The translations under genes were made by a program, and so were the position numbers. From assembly GCF_011764565.1 (NCBI RefSeq), contig NZ_AP022871.1:5952320-6016319 (forward strand): DNA of 64,000 nt, read 5' to 3'. Below the pieces are notes generated by a model, which saw nothing but the letters and a program-made list of their open reading frames with translations, did not search any database and was not told where the DNA came from. Positions 63,054 to 64,000 of this stretch are shown one piece after another. Source of the DNA: Phytohabitans suffuscus. GTDB taxonomy: Bacteria > Actinomycetota > Actinomycetes > Mycobacteriales > Micromonosporaceae. Position 1 is the first letter of the stretch. Every line of letters starts with the position of its first letter.

Positions 63054-64000
63054 TCAGCCACCCCCGCCGCGCAGGCGGGCCAGCTCCGTGCGGGCGTACA
63101 CCACGTGCGGCGTCTCCCGCCCGCCCGACCTGGCCAGCTCGTCGGCCAGGTCGTGGGCGGCCTCCAGCAGGTGGCGCCGGCGCCGGCGGTCGTGACCGTG
63201 CGCCGCCTTCCGGTACGCCCGGCGGGCCTTGCGGTCGCCGGCCAGCGTGTCCAGCTCCTCCCGGGTGATGGCGCCGTCCGCGACCTCCGGCGCCATGACC
63301 TCGCGCATGAACGCCCGCTCGCGCGGCACGCTCCACCTGAACGCGCGGGTCAGCACGAAGAACGACAACCCGATGAGCACGACCCACAGCACGAGTACCA
63401 GGAGGGCGCTCGACCCGGCGATGCCGCCGGCGTTGTCCCACAGGCCGTGCAGCGCCATCGCGCTGCCCATGAGCAGCAGGCCGCGGCCGCGCCGGCGGGG
63501 CTCGGCCGGGCGGCCGAGGAAGTACACCAGGCCGGTGCAGAAGACCGCGCTGTACAGGATGTGCGCCGCCACCCCCAGCGCCATCCGCAGCGCGATCGTG
63601 GTGAGGGCGTTGCCGACCGGGTTGGCGCCGAACTCGTCGCCGGCGCTGCCCAGCGCGTACTGGACGTCCTCCAGCAGCTGGAAGCCCAGCCCGATGAACG
63701 CCCCGAGCACGAACCCGTCGAACGCCGTCGCCACCAGCCGCGGCGCCATCGCGATGAGCAGCAGCAGGCCGAAGCCCTTGGACAGCTCCTCGGTGAACGG
63801 CGCGGTCAGCCCGGCGCCCCAGTCGATCGCCCACGCCTGCCCGAACGCCTTGCCCCACAGGGAGATGATCGGCCCGTTCGCGTTGCCCGCCATGGCCCAG
63901 GTCGCCGCGAAGCCGCCCCACAGGAACGCCACCACGATCAGCTTGCGGGACTGGTGGGCGTACCTGTCGATGTGCTGCGTGAACCACCAGAAGAGGGCGC
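63054..64000 (-). CDS. PrsW-family intramembrane metalloprotease, 5' end outside the window
   Basis: At least 315 residues are in the window. The gene is open to the right edge, where the frame still encodes the conserved WWxxxHIDRYA-type region. Catalytic features are FTEELSKG (Glu-Glu pair), the membrane segment LGFQLLEDVQ and ALHGLWDNAGG (metal-binding His). PrsW proteins cleave anti-sigma factors inside the membrane in some bacteria. The C-terminal tail is long, charged and cytoplasmic. An in-frame GTG at 63935 is not the true start. Confidence 0.9.
   Translation of the reverse strand, partial: ALFWWFTQHIDRYAHQSRKLIVVAFLWGGFAATWAMAGNANGPIISLWGKAFGQAWAIDWGAGLTAPFTEELSKGFGLLLLIAMAPRLVATAFDGFVLGAFIGLGFQLLEDVQYALGSAGDEFGANPVGNALTTIALRMALGVAAHILYSAVFCTGLVYFLGRPAEPRRRGRGLLLMGSAMALHGLWDNAGGIAGSSALLVLVLWVVLIGLSFFVLTRAFRWSVPRERAFMREVMAPEVADGAITREELDTLAGDRKARRAYRKAAHGHDRRRRRHLLEAAHDLADELARSGGRETPHVVYARTELARLRGGGG

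Overview
The window is chromosomal DNA from a high-GC, filamentous-type actinobacterium. Reasons: very high G+C with G/C in the third codon position, many GTG starts and ATGA/GTGA start-stop overlaps, LacI/GntR/TetR/PadR/MerR regulators, an ECF sigma factor, and secreted plant-polysaccharide enzymes carrying CBM2-type domains. The style fits Micromonosporaceae; this placement is inference from gene content, not a search.

Layout. 0-6.7 kb: a LacI-controlled sugar locus (regulator, two ABC permeases, binding lipoprotein, GH42 beta-galactosidase) with three LacI-type operators, one of them in front of a decapitated secreted-protein gene. 6.7-8.6 kb: repeat-rich non-coding DNA. 8.6-17.6 kb: a divergent catabolic locus around one GntR-type operator. 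To the left lie PrpD-TctC-TctB-TctA-PrpD-GntR; to the right lie an FAH hydrolase, an RraA-like aldolase and a DHDPS-family aldolase. 17.6-19.4 kb: repeats. 19.4-22.5 kb: two secreted carbohydrate-active proteins. 22.5-24.2 kb: repeats. 24.2-32.5 kb: Hsp20 beside two paralogous unknown proteins, TetR, a UGT-like glycosyltransferase, an anti-sigma/anti-anti-sigma pair, acetamidase, a flavin oxidoreductase and a thiol-S-transferase. 32.7-35.1 kb: a zinc-ribbon membrane protein and a PL1 pectate lyase. 35.4-36.4 kb: an orphan CRISPR remnant interrupted by a mobile element, then a NUDIX fragment. 36.5-46.8 kb: a VOC protein, an MFS transporter and an 8.6-kb gene for a secreted beta-helix/Ig-like/DNRLRE protein. 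47-53.5 kb: two tandem histidine kinase/response regulator pairs, two exported Asp-rich proteins and an APH-family kinase. 53.5-64 kb: a DUF559-type nuclease bracketed by 48-bp palindromes, an M20 peptidase, an ECF sigma/anti-sigma pair, a GT39-like protein, a quinone reductase, a HAAS/PadR pair, a MerR operon, YnfA and a partial PrsW protease.

Most notable result. A 454-bp element flanked by TA, with terminal inverted repeats of about 29 bp, sits inside a spacer of a type I-E-like CRISPR remnant. Removing it and one TA restores a spacer of exactly 32 nt, and the intact neighbouring spacer is also 32 nt. The same element family, carrying a characteristic 48-bp palindrome, makes up much of the four gene-free stretches. 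A second cross-cutting observation is that five genes are each broken by what looks like one missing G or C in a short G/C run. That pattern points to sequencing error rather than real gene decay.
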